A DNA stretch of 64,000 bases from Sphingomonas sp. KR3-1 (GTDB lineage Bacteria > Pseudomonadota > Alphaproteobacteria > Sphingomonadales > Sphingomonadaceae). The stretch is taken from the NCBI RefSeq assembly GCF_040049295.1, contig NZ_JBDZDQ010000002.1, positions 620,001 to 684,000 on the forward strand. Direction: 5' to 3'. How positions within the stretch are numbered: the stretch's first letter is position 1; each line of letters opens with the position of its first letter. The notes under the pieces are model-generated. The model ran no database searches and had not been told where the DNA came from. It saw nothing but the letters and a program-made list of their open reading frames with translations. Of the stretch, positions 48,325 to 57,050 are shown in pieces. The translations under genes and the position numbers were made by a program.

Positions 48325-51300
48325 TCAGAAGCGCGTATTGACCGAGAGCTCGACGCGCCGTTGGCGGATATCGCCATAGGGGCTGTACATGGGACCGACG
48401 AGCCGGAGCTGCGCGACGTAGGGTGGCGCGGTGTTGAGCAGGTTGACCAGCCCGAGATCGATGCTGAACTCGCGCGGCTTGCCTGCCCAGTCCAGCTGGA
48501 AGCGGCGGCTGGCATAGAGATCGAGATAGGTTTGCCCTGCCACATAGGGGGAGCCCTGCAATGTCTCGACGCTAGCGCAGCAACCGATATCGGAAGTCAG
48601 GACGCGGTATCGGCTGAAATACTGGACGTTCATGCCCAGCGTCGTCCGTCCCCTGGTCCATTCCGGCCCGCCATTGGCGCGCCAGCGCAGCGGTCCGCCC
48701 TGATAGCCGGCGACTTCTTCGGGCGGATCGAGCGGGCTGTGCGAGATATTGTGGATCTGGAAGGTCGCGGCGCCATTGGCGCGGAGCGTCCCGTCGGCGA
48801 ACGGCAGTATCCAGTCGAACCTGGCATCGACCGATTCCGACAGGAAGGTGCCGAGGTTCATCGTCCGCGCGTCGATCATCGTGACCACGCCGCCGGTATA
48901 GCCGCGCGCCCGGTCGGCATCCGTGAGCGGCAGGCGCGTGACGCGACCGGGCAAGCGCTCCTCATTGGCGATCACATAGGCACTGTCGATCCACACCGGA
49001 TCCCCGGTCCGGCGAATGCGCGAATAGTCGATCGAAACGCGCGGCCCGCCTTCACCGCGTGGATTGAGGACGATGCCGAGCGCCAGCGTGCTCGCCCTGA
49101 CCGGCTTCAGATCGGGGGATCCGGCGAGCTTGTTGAGATACGTGCCGGACTCGCTGAACATGGCATTCCCGCGCTTTGGATCGGCGAGGGTGTCGAGCAA
49201 TCCCAGCGTGTCGAACTCGACCAGGTCGCTGAGCAGGGGAGGCTGTTGCCCGGTCGCATAGCTACCGCGCAGCATCAGCCAAGGACGCGGCAGGACCTTG
49301 GCGCCGGCAGTGAAATTGGTGCCGGCGAAGCGGGCGCGCAGCGCCTTGTCCGCGTCCGGCTTCTCGTCGGCGTAGAAGTCCACCGATTGATCGTCATGGC
49401 GCAGTGCAAGCTGGAGCGTCAGCCCGTTGAGCAGCGGCACCCTGGCATCCTCCGCGACTAGCGGCGCATCGAGTTCGACCGAGAGAGAACGCGTGCTGCT
49501 GCCGCGATCGGCATAGTCGAAATAGCTTGGATCGGGCCCATCATAATCGGCATCGGAGCGCACCGTATAGGTCGGCACCTTCTCGGCGCGGTTCTGCCCG
49601 AGCACGGTCAGCGTGGCCGCACCGGCGGCGGTGCGGAACAGCGGTCCGGCCACTCGCAGCGATTGCTCGCGGTAGCGATTATAGCTGTCGAAGCTGGTGG
49701 CGGAATTGAGCAGGTCGCCAGCCAGCGCACGCTGGAAACTTTCCCAGTCGCCGAACGGATTGATCGTCGAGGGAGCCTGGCCGAAGCTGAAATAGTCCTG
49801 TTTGCTGCCGACGCTGCCGAAATGTGCGGCGCCGAAACTGGCTTCGGCCGTCGCTTTCCAGCCCAGCGAAAGCGGGACCACCAGGCCACCTGTGAACCGG
49901 TCGGTGGAGAAATGCACCTTCAGCACCTCAAGTGCCGAAGGGGCAGGGAAGGTCACCAGAACAAGGTTCTGGAACGGATTGCCCGGATCGCCGGGGCGAA
50001 GGAGCACCTCGCCATTGGAGGCATAGCTGCGATAGCGCCCCTGGTTGCGCAACATCAGCCCGTCGACATAGGCCTCCACGCCGCCGCCGAACCGGTGCCG
50101 CACGCTGAAGATCGCGGAGCCGGTGGTGGGCGTGGAGCCGATGTCGCTCGCCTGGGTCTCGTTCGACGGGGTGAGGTCCGTCCGCCCGGCATTGCCGGTG
50201 AGCGCGGCGACCATCTCGGCCGCCGATCCGGAAAAGCCGCGCGGCAGGAAGGTGCGGTTCGACGCCAGCGCCGCGCCGCCATATTCAGGGCGAAAGACCA
50301 GCTGGTCGGTATCGAAATTATACGCGAAGACGTTGATCGCGTTGGCGTTGATCGGGGAATGCTTGCCGCTCACCTCGTCAGGCAGGAACTGCGCCGCGAG
50401 CTCGCGGCCGCGCAGGACATAACCGCGCTCGCCCTCGCGCACCGCCTGTTCCCAGCGCTGCGAAACATAGAGCATCAAATCGGTATCGCCGCCATCGGGC
50501 GAGAAGCCGAAACCGCCCTCCAGGCTCAGCCGGCCTGCATCGCCGCGCGTGCTGATCCCGGTGGTGCCGTGCAGCTCCAGCCCGTGCAGGTCGCGCCGCA
50601 GGATGACATTGACCATCCCGCCAAGCGCGCCGAAGCCATAGATTCCGCCGGCTGTGCCGGTGAGCGTCTCGACCCGCTCGATCGCGTGCAGCGGGATGGC
50701 GTTGAGGTCGGGCTGCTGAAAGGTCAGCGGCTCACGGGGCACGCTTGGCAGACGGCGCCCATCGACCAGAATAAGCGTCTGGTCGGTGCCCAGTCCGCGC
50801 AGGTCTATCAGCGAATTGGTTGCGCCGTTCTGGCTTGAGGGGACGGCCTGGGTGTTCGCAGTGACGCGGCTGCGAAAATATTGATCGAGATCGTCGCGGT
50901 GCGCGCTGACGATCTCGGCGCGTGTCGAGACCTGGTAGGGCTGGATGCCGTTCTCCTGGCGGGGGATGTCGACATTCTGACTGCGCCGGCCGACGACCAG
51001 GATCTCGGGCTCGGCCAAATCCTCTGGCGGGGGTGGTTCGTCCGAGACGGGGCGTCGCGTTACCACCCAGGCACCCGAGGCGCCTCGGTGCGCGACGAAG
51101 CTGGTGTCGCCGATTAGCGCGCGCAGCGCCGCATCGATGGTCATCCGGCCTCTAAGGCGCGGCGCATGATAGCCGCGCAGCGCCGCCCGGTCGAAGAGCA
51201 GCTCAGCGCCGGTCTGCCGGGCCAGATCCTGCAACGCGCCATCGAGAGGCCCGCTGCGGATGTCGACAGGAAAGGCGTAGCCGTCTCCGGACAGGCCTGG

Positions 51301-51402
51301 TGCCGGAGCAGCTATCACGAGCATCGATGCGATGGGCGCGAGAATGCCCACTCCCCCTAAGAGCATGCTGCCGCTTAGTTCAGCAATGCGCGGCATGTCC
51401 AC
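48325..51402 (-). CDS. TonB-dependent receptor with STN signalling domain (FecA-like)
   Basis: 1025 residues from the ATG at 51402. Signal segment (about 10-45), STN domain (about 45-100: FPVDIRSGPLDGALQDLARQTGAELLFDR...RGRMTIDAALRALIGDTSF), and plug domain with LIDLRGLGTDQTLILVDGRRLPS (about 198-220) and ERVETLTGTAGGIYGFGALGGMVNVILRRD. A 22-strand barrel with large loops ends in VELSVNTRF, the C-terminal aromatic typical of outer-membrane proteins. The STN domain is what FecR-type anti-sigma factors bind, matching the nearby FecI/FecR genes. The plug lacks a clear iron-siderophore signature; the TGTAGGIYGFGALGGMVN form resembles sphingomonad/Caulobacter receptors for peptides or glycans, so the substrate is open. 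Confidence 0.92.
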   Translation of the reverse strand: MDMPRIAELSGSMLLGGVGILAPIASMLVIAAPAPGLSGDGYAFPVDIRSGPLDGALQDLARQTGAELLFDRAALRGYHAPRLRGRMTIDAALRALIGDTSFVAHRGASGAWVVTRRPVSDEPPPPEDLAEPEILVVGRRSQNVDIPRQENGIQPYQVSTRAEIVSAHRDDLDQYFRSRVTANTQAVPSSQNGATNSLIDLRGLGTDQTLILVDGRRLPSVPREPLTFQQPDLNAIPLHAIERVETLTGTAGGIYGFGALGGMVNVILRRDLHGLELHGTTGISTRGDAGRLSLEGGFGFSPDGGDTDLMLYVSQRWEQAVREGERGYVLRGRELAAQFLPDEVSGKHSPINANAINVFAYNFDTDQLVFRPEYGGAALASNRTFLPRGFSGSAAEMVAALTGNAGRTDLTPSNETQASDIGSTPTTGSAIFSVRHRFGGGVEAYVDGLMLRNQGRYRSYASNGEVLLRPGDPGNPFQNLVLVTFPAPSALEVLKVHFSTDRFTGGLVVPLSLGWKATAEASFGAAHFGSVGSKQDYFSFGQAPSTINPFGDWESFQRALAGDLLNSATSFDSYNRYREQSLRVAGPLFRTAAGAATLTVLGQNRAEKVPTYTVRSDADYDGPDPSYFDYADRGSSTRSLSVELDAPLVAEDARVPLLNGLTLQLALRHDDQSVDFYADEKPDADKALRARFAGTNFTAGAKVLPRPWLMLRGSYATGQQPPLLSDLVEFDTLGLLDTLADPKRGNAMFSESGTYLNKLAGSPDLKPVRASTLALGIVLNPRGEGGPRVSIDYSRIRRTGDPVWIDSAYVIANEERLPGRVTRLPLTDADRARGYTGGVVTMIDARTMNLGTFLSESVDARFDWILPFADGTLRANGAATFQIHNISHSPLDPPEEVAGYQGGPLRWRANGGPEWTRGRTTLGMNVQYFSRYRVLTSDIGCCASVETLQGSPYVAGQTYLDLYASRRFQLDWAGKPREFSIDLGLVNLLNTAPPYVAQLRLVGPMYSPYGDIRQRRVELSVNTRF

Positions 51403-51718
51403 ATCGGAGCGCGACCCTCAGTTTCGGCTGATCCAAAGGATGAAAGCGGACGATTTGCAATCGCTCCCACAGCCGCCGGGCTGGAATGCGCCCCAACTGT
51501 AGCCGTTCGGACTCGCTTTCGCGTTTCCCAAAAGCTGAAGCTCGTTTGGAGGTCCTGTCTCAGAACCCAGTCAGGAGGGACATCACCGCTCGCGCGGCGC
51601 ATCGCAGGCATTCGCGCGATTTGCACGCAAGCACTGGGAGGCGCGTCTTTGATTTGCCAGCCAAATCGCGGCGGCCGGTATGCTTCACAATCTTCCGGCT
51701 CAGATACGAAAGGCCGTC
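51403..51718. other. Intergenic region between the TonB receptor and GST genes
   Basis: 316 bases, no credible gene. It contains a dispersed repeat copy at 51485-51513 and an AAAGCGGAC phrase at about 51446. The promoters of both divergent genes should lie here, but no consensus was recognised. Confidence 0.35.
51485..51513 (+). repeat. Dispersed intergenic repeat, copy 3 (left of GST)
   Basis: Begins AATGCGCCCCAA, the identical 12 bases that begin copy 4 at 52383, then diverges. The pair flanks the GST gene in direct orientation. Confidence 0.4.
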
Positions 51719-52363
51719 ATGCTTACCCTGTACGATTATCGCCCTTCCCAGAATGCCTGGAAGGTTCGCCAGCTGCTGTCCCACCTGTCGCTGGACTACA
51801 GCAGTATCGAGATTAGCATCTTTGAAGGCGAGGGCCGTAGCGCGGAAATTCTGAAAATGAGTCCCAGCGGCAAAGTGCCCATCCTGGTCTTGGAGGACGG
51901 ACGCGCCCTCGCTGAGTCCAACGCCATTCTCGCCTATCTTGCCGACGGAACACACTATCTTCCCACCGACGCGTTTGACCGGGCGAAAGTGCATCAGTGG
52001 ATGAGCTTCGAACAGGAGCAGGTCGAGTCTGTGATCGGCTCGCTACGCCATTGGACGATGACCGGCAAACTCGATCGTCGCTCCTTGGAGGTCGTAGCCG
52101 GAAAAAAAGCTGCGGCCATTCGTGCGCTGTCAATCCTCGATGCGCAATTCGCCGACCGGCCCTTCATCGCTGGAGGAAACTACACGATCGCCGACATCTC
52201 GCTCTACGCTTATGCCGGCCATTCTGAAGAGGCTGGGTTGGAAACTAAGCCATACTCTCACTTTAACGACTGGCGCCGCCGAATCCGTTCGCAACCGGGA
52301 TTTCTGGAGGCTCGTTTCCCGTATTCGGTGGATCCGAATTCAAGATTGGAGCTACCTGGATAA
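51719..52363 (+). CDS. Glutathione S-transferase family protein
   Basis: 214 residues from the ATG at 51719. The thioredoxin-like N-domain (about 1-78) begins LTLYDYRPSQNAWKVRQLLSHLSLDY and contains the conserved cis-Pro segment GKVPILVLEDGRALAESNAILAYLAD, where Glu-Ser binds the glutathione gamma-Glu. The all-helical C-domain contains ILDAQFADRPFIAGGNYTIADISLYAYAGH, with the N-capping TIAD motif. A catalytic Ser, Cys or Tyr cannot be assigned with certainty; Ser 9 in PSQNAWK is the best candidate. Its GC content and codon use are less extreme than those of the neighbours, and direct repeats flank it, so horizontal gain is possible. Confidence 0.88.
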   Translation: MLTLYDYRPSQNAWKVRQLLSHLSLDYSSIEISIFEGEGRSAEILKMSPSGKVPILVLEDGRALAESNAILAYLADGTHYLPTDAFDRAKVHQWMSFEQEQVESVIGSLRHWTMTGKLDRRSLEVVAGKKAAAIRALSILDAQFADRPFIAGGNYTIADISLYAYAGHSEEAGLETKPYSHFNDWRRRIRSQPGFLEARFPYSVDPNSRLELPG

Positions 52364-52382
52364 AGAGAGGTAACGCGTCTGC

Positions 52383-52410
52383 AATGCGCCCCAATTTCGG
52401 TCATTCAGCG
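52383..52410 (+). repeat. Dispersed intergenic repeat, copy 4 (right of GST)
   Basis: AATGCGCCCCAATTTCGGTC followed by ATTCAGCG. It shares 12 identical bases with copy 3 and the CCCAATT-CGGTC core with copy 1. No gene lies between 52364 and 52505. Confidence 0.4.
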
Positions 52411-52505
52411 AACACCGGCTGGCGCCTGGAAGCCGACATTCGTGCGGGTCGGATGGAAGGGTAACTGGGGAGCGATTTTCGATCGTTTAGGTCTGAGCGA
52501 AGAAT

Positions 52506-54356
52506 TTAGGAACCGAGGTTCGGTAGTTCGGAAGGCAGAGTGAGTCGTAGCCGCGTACCGAGCGCGGACGGCGAAACCTCCAAGGTACCCCCAAGCGATG
52601 CGGCTCGATGCCGCATATTGTTTAGACCATTTCCGCCGCGCTCGTTCCCTATCTCGATTTCTCGCCCGTCATTCTCGACGGAGATTACCAGCTCGCCGGA
52701 GCTGCCCGCACAGATAACGACATTGATCACCCGGGCGGGGCCGTGGCGGATGGCGTTGGTTATGGCTTCCTGGAGGATTCGAAGTAGCGAGAGGGCGTTG
52801 GCTGGCGTGAGGCCTGTAGTGGCCGGAATCGGGCCCATCGACCAGTTCAGTTCGATCCCGAGCCGCCGGAACAGCGGCGTGATCCGCTCGCGGAAATAGC
52901 CGAGCACGACCGGCAGATCCTCGCTGCCGATATCGAGCGAATGAATGACCAGGCGAAGGTCGTCGAGCGCCTCCCGCGCGGTCTGCTCGATGTCGAACTG
53001 CGCCTCGCGCTCCGCCATCGCGATGATCGAGGCGATATGGCCCGAAAGCCCGTCATGCAGGTCGCGCATCAGCCGCTGGCGCTCCTGCTCGCGCGCGAAC
53101 TTGGTGGCGAGCACGCGCTCCTGCTCGTGCAACTCGGCGAGCTCCGCTTCGCGCACCCCGAGCCTCTGCGTGAGTGTCTCATTGGCCGCATCGAGCCGGT
53201 TGGTCGCGGCGGCGAGGCGGCCGAGGAAGATTCCAGCCAGCACCAGCGCCATGATCGGGGTGGCATAGGGCAGCAGCAGCACGCCGCGATCGACAAGCCC
53301 CGAGCCCGTGCCGATGTCGAGCGCGGCGAACCAGATGAATAGCATCCACCCCGCGGCGAGCAGCCCGTTCTCGCCACCGTCGCGGCGCAGATAATCGCGC
53401 ACCAGCTCCAAGGCGGCAGCGGCGATCAGCACGACCGAGGCGATGCCGGTAAGCGCGGTTAGCAGTGCGAAGGGAAGCTGCGCCGCATAGCCGAGGAGAA
53501 GCAGGAGAGGCAGCGCCGGCAGCAGCCAGGGCAGCCAGCGCGCCGGTCTGGCACGCACCGCGGCGCGCGCCAGGCCGAGCGCCGCCGTGGCGGTCACCAC
53601 GGCGGGCAACAAGGTGAGGCGGTTCTGCCAGTCCTCTCCCACAATCCCACCCGGGGAAAGCTCGAGCGCCCCGGCCACGAGACTACTCGTCCCCGCCAGC
53701 GCGAACCAGCCGAAGATGCGATCCTGGGGGCGCAGAAGCCCGATCGCGATGGCACCGACCAGCAGCAAGAGGTGCACGCCGATCATCGTGACACGAAGCT
53801 GGTCGCCGAGAAAGGCGCGCAGCTGATAATTGCCGGCCACCGCCTCCGCATCGCCGAGATAGGGCGCCGAGAGATAGCCTGGCCGCGGCCCGGCGTGGCG
53901 TTCCTGGACGATTTCGATCCGGTTCATGCCGGGGCGGAGCAACCCGTCGGGCACGGGCGCGAATTGGGCGACGCGCGTGATCGGCTCCGCCCAGCTCGCC
54001 GCGCGCTGCAGCGGCAATTCGCGGCCGTTGAGGAACAGCCGCAGCGCCACCCGCGAAAGCGGAAGCAGGATCGCCTGCCGTGCGGACACAGCGCCGCGCA
54101 GCTCGAAATCGATCCGGTAGCGGGCGACGGCGGGCCCAGCCGACATGCGCCGGGACCAGGAGAAGGGCAAGGCGACCGTGCGCGGCGCTGCCCCATCGAT
54201 CGTCACGATCGCGCGGTCGAACCGCAGCGCGCCGCGCGGCTCGGGCAGATGGAGGAGGAGAGGCAGCAGGGCGATCAGCGCCATCAGCGCGATCAGCGGC
54301 ACCAGCGTGGCCGGTGGGCGGCGCACCCCGGTGACAGGCTGCGTCGCCGCGCTCAA
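52506..54356 (-). CDS. Membrane sensor histidine kinase, NarX/DegS class (HisKA_3)
   Basis: 616 residues. After an N-terminal helix (about 18-36), a periplasmic beta-sandwich (about 45-175, jelly-roll-like: AVARYRIDFELRGAVSARQAILLPLSRVALRLFLNGREL) is followed by seven or eight membrane helices (about 190-385), a 7TM-DISM-like layout. A coiled coil and the HisKA_3 dimerisation motif ERQRLMRDLHDGLSGHIASII (His about 436) follow, with a HATPase at the C-terminus (LLRILQEAITNAIRHG and GNGLNNMRHRAASLGG). It overlaps the response-regulator gene by 4 bp (ATGA), one operon, divergent from the two-partner secretion locus. Confidence 0.9.
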   Translation of the reverse strand: MSAATQPVTGVRRPPATLVPLIALMALIALLPLLLHLPEPRGALRFDRAIVTIDGAAPRTVALPFSWSRRMSAGPAVARYRIDFELRGAVSARQAILLPLSRVALRLFLNGRELPLQRAASWAEPITRVAQFAPVPDGLLRPGMNRIEIVQERHAGPRPGYLSAPYLGDAEAVAGNYQLRAFLGDQLRVTMIGVHLLLLVGAIAIGLLRPQDRIFGWFALAGTSSLVAGALELSPGGIVGEDWQNRLTLLPAVVTATAALGLARAAVRARPARWLPWLLPALPLLLLLGYAAQLPFALLTALTGIASVVLIAAAALELVRDYLRRDGGENGLLAAGWMLFIWFAALDIGTGSGLVDRGVLLLPYATPIMALVLAGIFLGRLAAATNRLDAANETLTQRLGVREAELAELHEQERVLATKFAREQERQRLMRDLHDGLSGHIASIIAMAEREAQFDIEQTAREALDDLRLVIHSLDIGSEDLPVVLGYFRERITPLFRRLGIELNWSMGPIPATTGLTPANALSLLRILQEAITNAIRHGPARVINVVICAGSSGELVISVENDGREIEIGNERGGNGLNNMRHRAASLGGTLEVSPSALGTRLRLTLPSELPNLGS

Positions 54357-55045
54357 ATCCGCAGCAGCCCCCGCTGCGTCGCTTCGAACACGGCCTCGGA
54401 GCGATTGCTCACCGCAAGCTTGCGATAGATGTTGCGGATGTGGACCGGCACGGTCTGGCGCGAGATCGCCAGCCGCTCGGCGATCTCGTCATAGGTAAAG
54501 CCCTTGGCGATGCCCCAGAGAATGTCCATCTCGCGCGCGGTGAGGTCGGATTGGCTGAGGTGCGGCCGTCCGGTATCCTCCTGCCCGGCGAGCCGGCGCA
54601 CCAGCACCCGGGCAATGCTGGACGAGATTGGCGACTTGCCTGCCATCACGTCATTGACCGCGTCGATCAGGTCGATCGCATAGGCATCCTTGAGCAGATA
54701 GCCCGCGGCTCCCGCTTCGATCGCGTCGAGCACGGTGCGCTCGTCGGCCAGAACCGAGATCACCATCGCCTCGGCCTCGGGCTGGAGCGTCTTGAGCTGG
54801 CGGATCGCCGTGATGCCGTTGCCGTCGGGCAGGCGCAGATCAGTGACGAGCAGGTCGATCGCATGCGCCTGAAGCGCTGCCAGGCTCTCCTGCAGCGTGC
54901 TGCACGCCGCGACCAGCACCGCGCGATCCCATTGCTCGATGATCGCGCGCAGACGTTCGCGCACGGGCGCGTCGTCTTCGGTAAGCAGGATCCGCCAAGG
55001 TTCGCGATGCTGTGGCGCATTGCCGGCGCTTTCCGAATTCTGCAT
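54353..55045 (-). CDS. NarL/FixJ family response regulator
   Basis: 230 residues from the ATG at 55045. Receiver domain (about 18-135) with acidic pair TEDDAPVRERL, phospho-acceptor Asp in LLVTDLRLPDGNGI (about 68), switch Thr/Ser and Lys in YLLKDAYAIDL. Intact LuxR-type HTH (about 165-228): LTAREMDILWGIAKGFTYDEIAERLAISRQTVPVHIRNIYRKLAVSNRSEAVFEA. It forms an operon with the sensor kinase. A perfect inverted repeat about 110 bp upstream (55155-55174) is a plausible binding site that could also control the divergent tps genes. Confidence 0.93.
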   Translation of the reverse strand: MQNSESAGNAPQHREPWRILLTEDDAPVRERLRAIIEQWDRAVLVAACSTLQESLAALQAHAIDLLVTDLRLPDGNGITAIRQLKTLQPEAEAMVISVLADERTVLDAIEAGAAGYLLKDAYAIDLIDAVNDVMAGKSPISSSIARVLVRRLAGQEDTGRPHLSQSDLTAREMDILWGIAKGFTYDEIAERLAISRQTVPVHIRNIYRKLAVSNRSEAVFEATQRGLLRI

Positions 55046-55154
55046 GCGCCCGATCCGTCCGCTCCCGTGAAGCCTGCGCTCGTACATCTGCCTGCGGCGT
55101 GCGCAGTTCGCCATGCCCGTGTGCACCCCCGTGCGCCCCGCCGACGCCCCGGCC

Positions 55155-55174
55155 AATACCATATTCATGGTATT
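55155..55174. promoter_or_regulatory. Perfect inverted repeat between the two-component operon and the tps operon
   Basis: AATACCAT-ATTC-ATGGTATT, an 8-bp perfect dyad with a 4-base centre, AT-rich in an otherwise GC-rich region. It lies 110 bp upstream of the response-regulator start and 129 bp upstream of the TpsB start. Candidate operator for the NarL-type regulator. Confidence 0.5.
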
Positions 55175-55302
55175 TCGGTCGACCGGCCCGGGCGATATCC
55201 GATGCCCCGGCAACAACAAGGCAGAGGTTCGCGGAACCGGGGCCAGCTGCGACGCACGCGCGCCGCGGCATGGCTTCGCGCATCCTCGGGCCGGAGGGCG
55301 CT

Positions 55303-57039
55303 ATGGTACGGGGAACCATCGGATCGCGGCGATTGGGCGCGCTGCTGTGCGGATCAGCGGCGGGGCTGCTCGCCTGGACGCCCGCGCAGGCCCAAGATGC
55401 CGGCGCGCTGCTGCGCCAGAAGCAGCAGCAACAGGAATTGAAGACGCCACAGAAGATCGAGCCGAAGGCCGATCCGCTGGCGCCGCCGCCCAACCAGCCA
55501 GAGCAGGGCGAGACCGTGCTGGTTCGCACGCTGCACTTCGCGGGCAAGCTCGACCTGCTTCCCGAGGCGGATCGCCAGCGGATCGCCGCGTCGGCGGAAG
55601 GGAAGCGGCTGGGCATATCCGGAATCCGGGCGATCGCCGACATGGCGACCCAGGCGATCCAGGCAAGCGGCCACATGCTCGGCTATGCGCAGCTACCGCC
55701 CCAGGACGTGACCCAGGGCGAAGTGACGATCACGCTCGCCGAAGGCACGCTCGACGCGATCGAGGTCGAGCGCGGCACCGGCACGCGGATCGATGCGGGG
55801 TTGCTCACACGCATCCTCAACCAGCAAGGCGGCGGCACGGTGCAGAAAGCCGATCTCGAGGCGGCATTGCTCCGCATCGGCGATCTGCCCGGCGTCTCCG
55901 CGCACGCCCGGCTGATGCCCGGCGCGCGGCCGGGCACCACCCGGCTCAGCGTGCAGGTCGATGAGCAGCCCCCGGTCTCGTTCGAGGCCTGGGGCGACAA
56001 TGGCGGGACGGCGAGCACGGGTCGGTGGCAGGCCAATGCCGCGGTCACGCTCTCCGACCTGAGCGGCGCGGGGGAGATGGCGCGGCTGAGCGGCACGCTT
56101 TCCGAAGGCCAGAAATACCTCCAGGCAGCAGTGGCGCTGCCGCTCGATGCGAGCGGCGTGACGCTCAACGCCAGCTATGCCTATCTCGACTATCGCAACC
56201 GCGACCCGATCGGCCGCGCGCTCGACCTGAAGGGCCACGCCCAGTTCCTTAGCTACGGGCTGGATGCCGGGCTGCTGCGTTCGCGCACGCTCAACCTGCG
56301 GCTCACCGCCGGGCTTTCCTGGAAGCTGCTGGCGGATGACAGCCTGTTGGGCAGGCTGCAGGACAAGCGGATCCTTGCCGGCACGCTTGGCCTGCACGGC
56401 GATGACCGCGACGCACTTGGCGGCGGCGGGCTGACGAGCTGGTCGATCGACTGGAGCTTTGGGACGCTCGATCTTTCGCGCGTGCCGGCGGCGCTTGCCG
56501 TCGATCGCGCCGGATTGCGCACCGATGGCAGCTTCCATCATGTCGATATCAACCTGGTGCGGTTGCAGAAGCTGCCCCGCAATTTCTCACTGCTCGCCCG
56601 GGCCTATGGCCAATGGGCGAGCCGGAACCTCGACAGTTCGGAAGAGATCGGGCTGGGCGGCCCTTATGCCGTGCGCGGCTATGGCGTGGGCGACGGACAG
56701 GGCGATGCCGGGCTGATCGAGACGGTCGAACTGCGCTATGACATGCCGTTCGAGAACGGGCGGGACACGTTCCAGCTCGCCGGCTTCCTCGACGCCGGGC
56801 GGATCTGGATCAATGCCGATAGCGGGCGTGTGCCGCTGTTCAACCAGTGCGGCTGCAACAGCTACGCGCTGTCGAGCGTCGGCGCGGCCGCACGCTGGAC
56901 GCACCGCAAGTTCAATCTCTCGCTGAGCTACGCAGTCGCGCTCGGCAGCAATCCCGGACGCAGCGCGATCACCGGCGCCAATGCCGACGGCACACGCGAC
57001 CGCTCGCAATTCTGGCTCCAGGGCGCCCTCCGGTTCTGA
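55303..57039 (+). CDS. Two-partner secretion outer-membrane transporter (ShlB/FhaC/HecB family, TpsB)
   Basis: 578 residues from the ATG at 55303, chosen for GGAGGGCG upstream; it starts just before a signal peptide (about 10-32, ending AQAQ). A Gln-rich linker leads to a POTRA_2 domain (about 68-145: VLVRTLHFAGKLDLLPEADRQRI, GYAQLPPQDVTQGEVTITLAEG). The 16-strand FhaC-type barrel contains EEIGLGGPYAVRGYGVGDGQGDAGLIETVELRY (the VRGY/F motif of conserved loop L6, about 447-458) and the terminal F. TpsB exports its TpsA partner across the outer membrane. The tpsA start is 11 bp downstream, so they are cotranscribed. Confidence 0.93.
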   Translation: MVRGTIGSRRLGALLCGSAAGLLAWTPAQAQDAGALLRQKQQQQELKTPQKIEPKADPLAPPPNQPEQGETVLVRTLHFAGKLDLLPEADRQRIAASAEGKRLGISGIRAIADMATQAIQASGHMLGYAQLPPQDVTQGEVTITLAEGTLDAIEVERGTGTRIDAGLLTRILNQQGGGTVQKADLEAALLRIGDLPGVSAHARLMPGARPGTTRLSVQVDEQPPVSFEAWGDNGGTASTGRWQANAAVTLSDLSGAGEMARLSGTLSEGQKYLQAAVALPLDASGVTLNASYAYLDYRNRDPIGRALDLKGHAQFLSYGLDAGLLRSRTLNLRLTAGLSWKLLADDSLLGRLQDKRILAGTLGLHGDDRDALGGGGLTSWSIDWSFGTLDLSRVPAALAVDRAGLRTDGSFHHVDINLVRLQKLPRNFSLLARAYGQWASRNLDSSEEIGLGGPYAVRGYGVGDGQGDAGLIETVELRYDMPFENGRDTFQLAGFLDAGRIWINADSGRVPLFNQCGCNSYALSSVGAAARWTHRKFNLSLSYAVALGSNPGRSAITGANADGTRDRSQFWLQGALRF

Positions 57040-57050
57040 AGGGGATCGAC

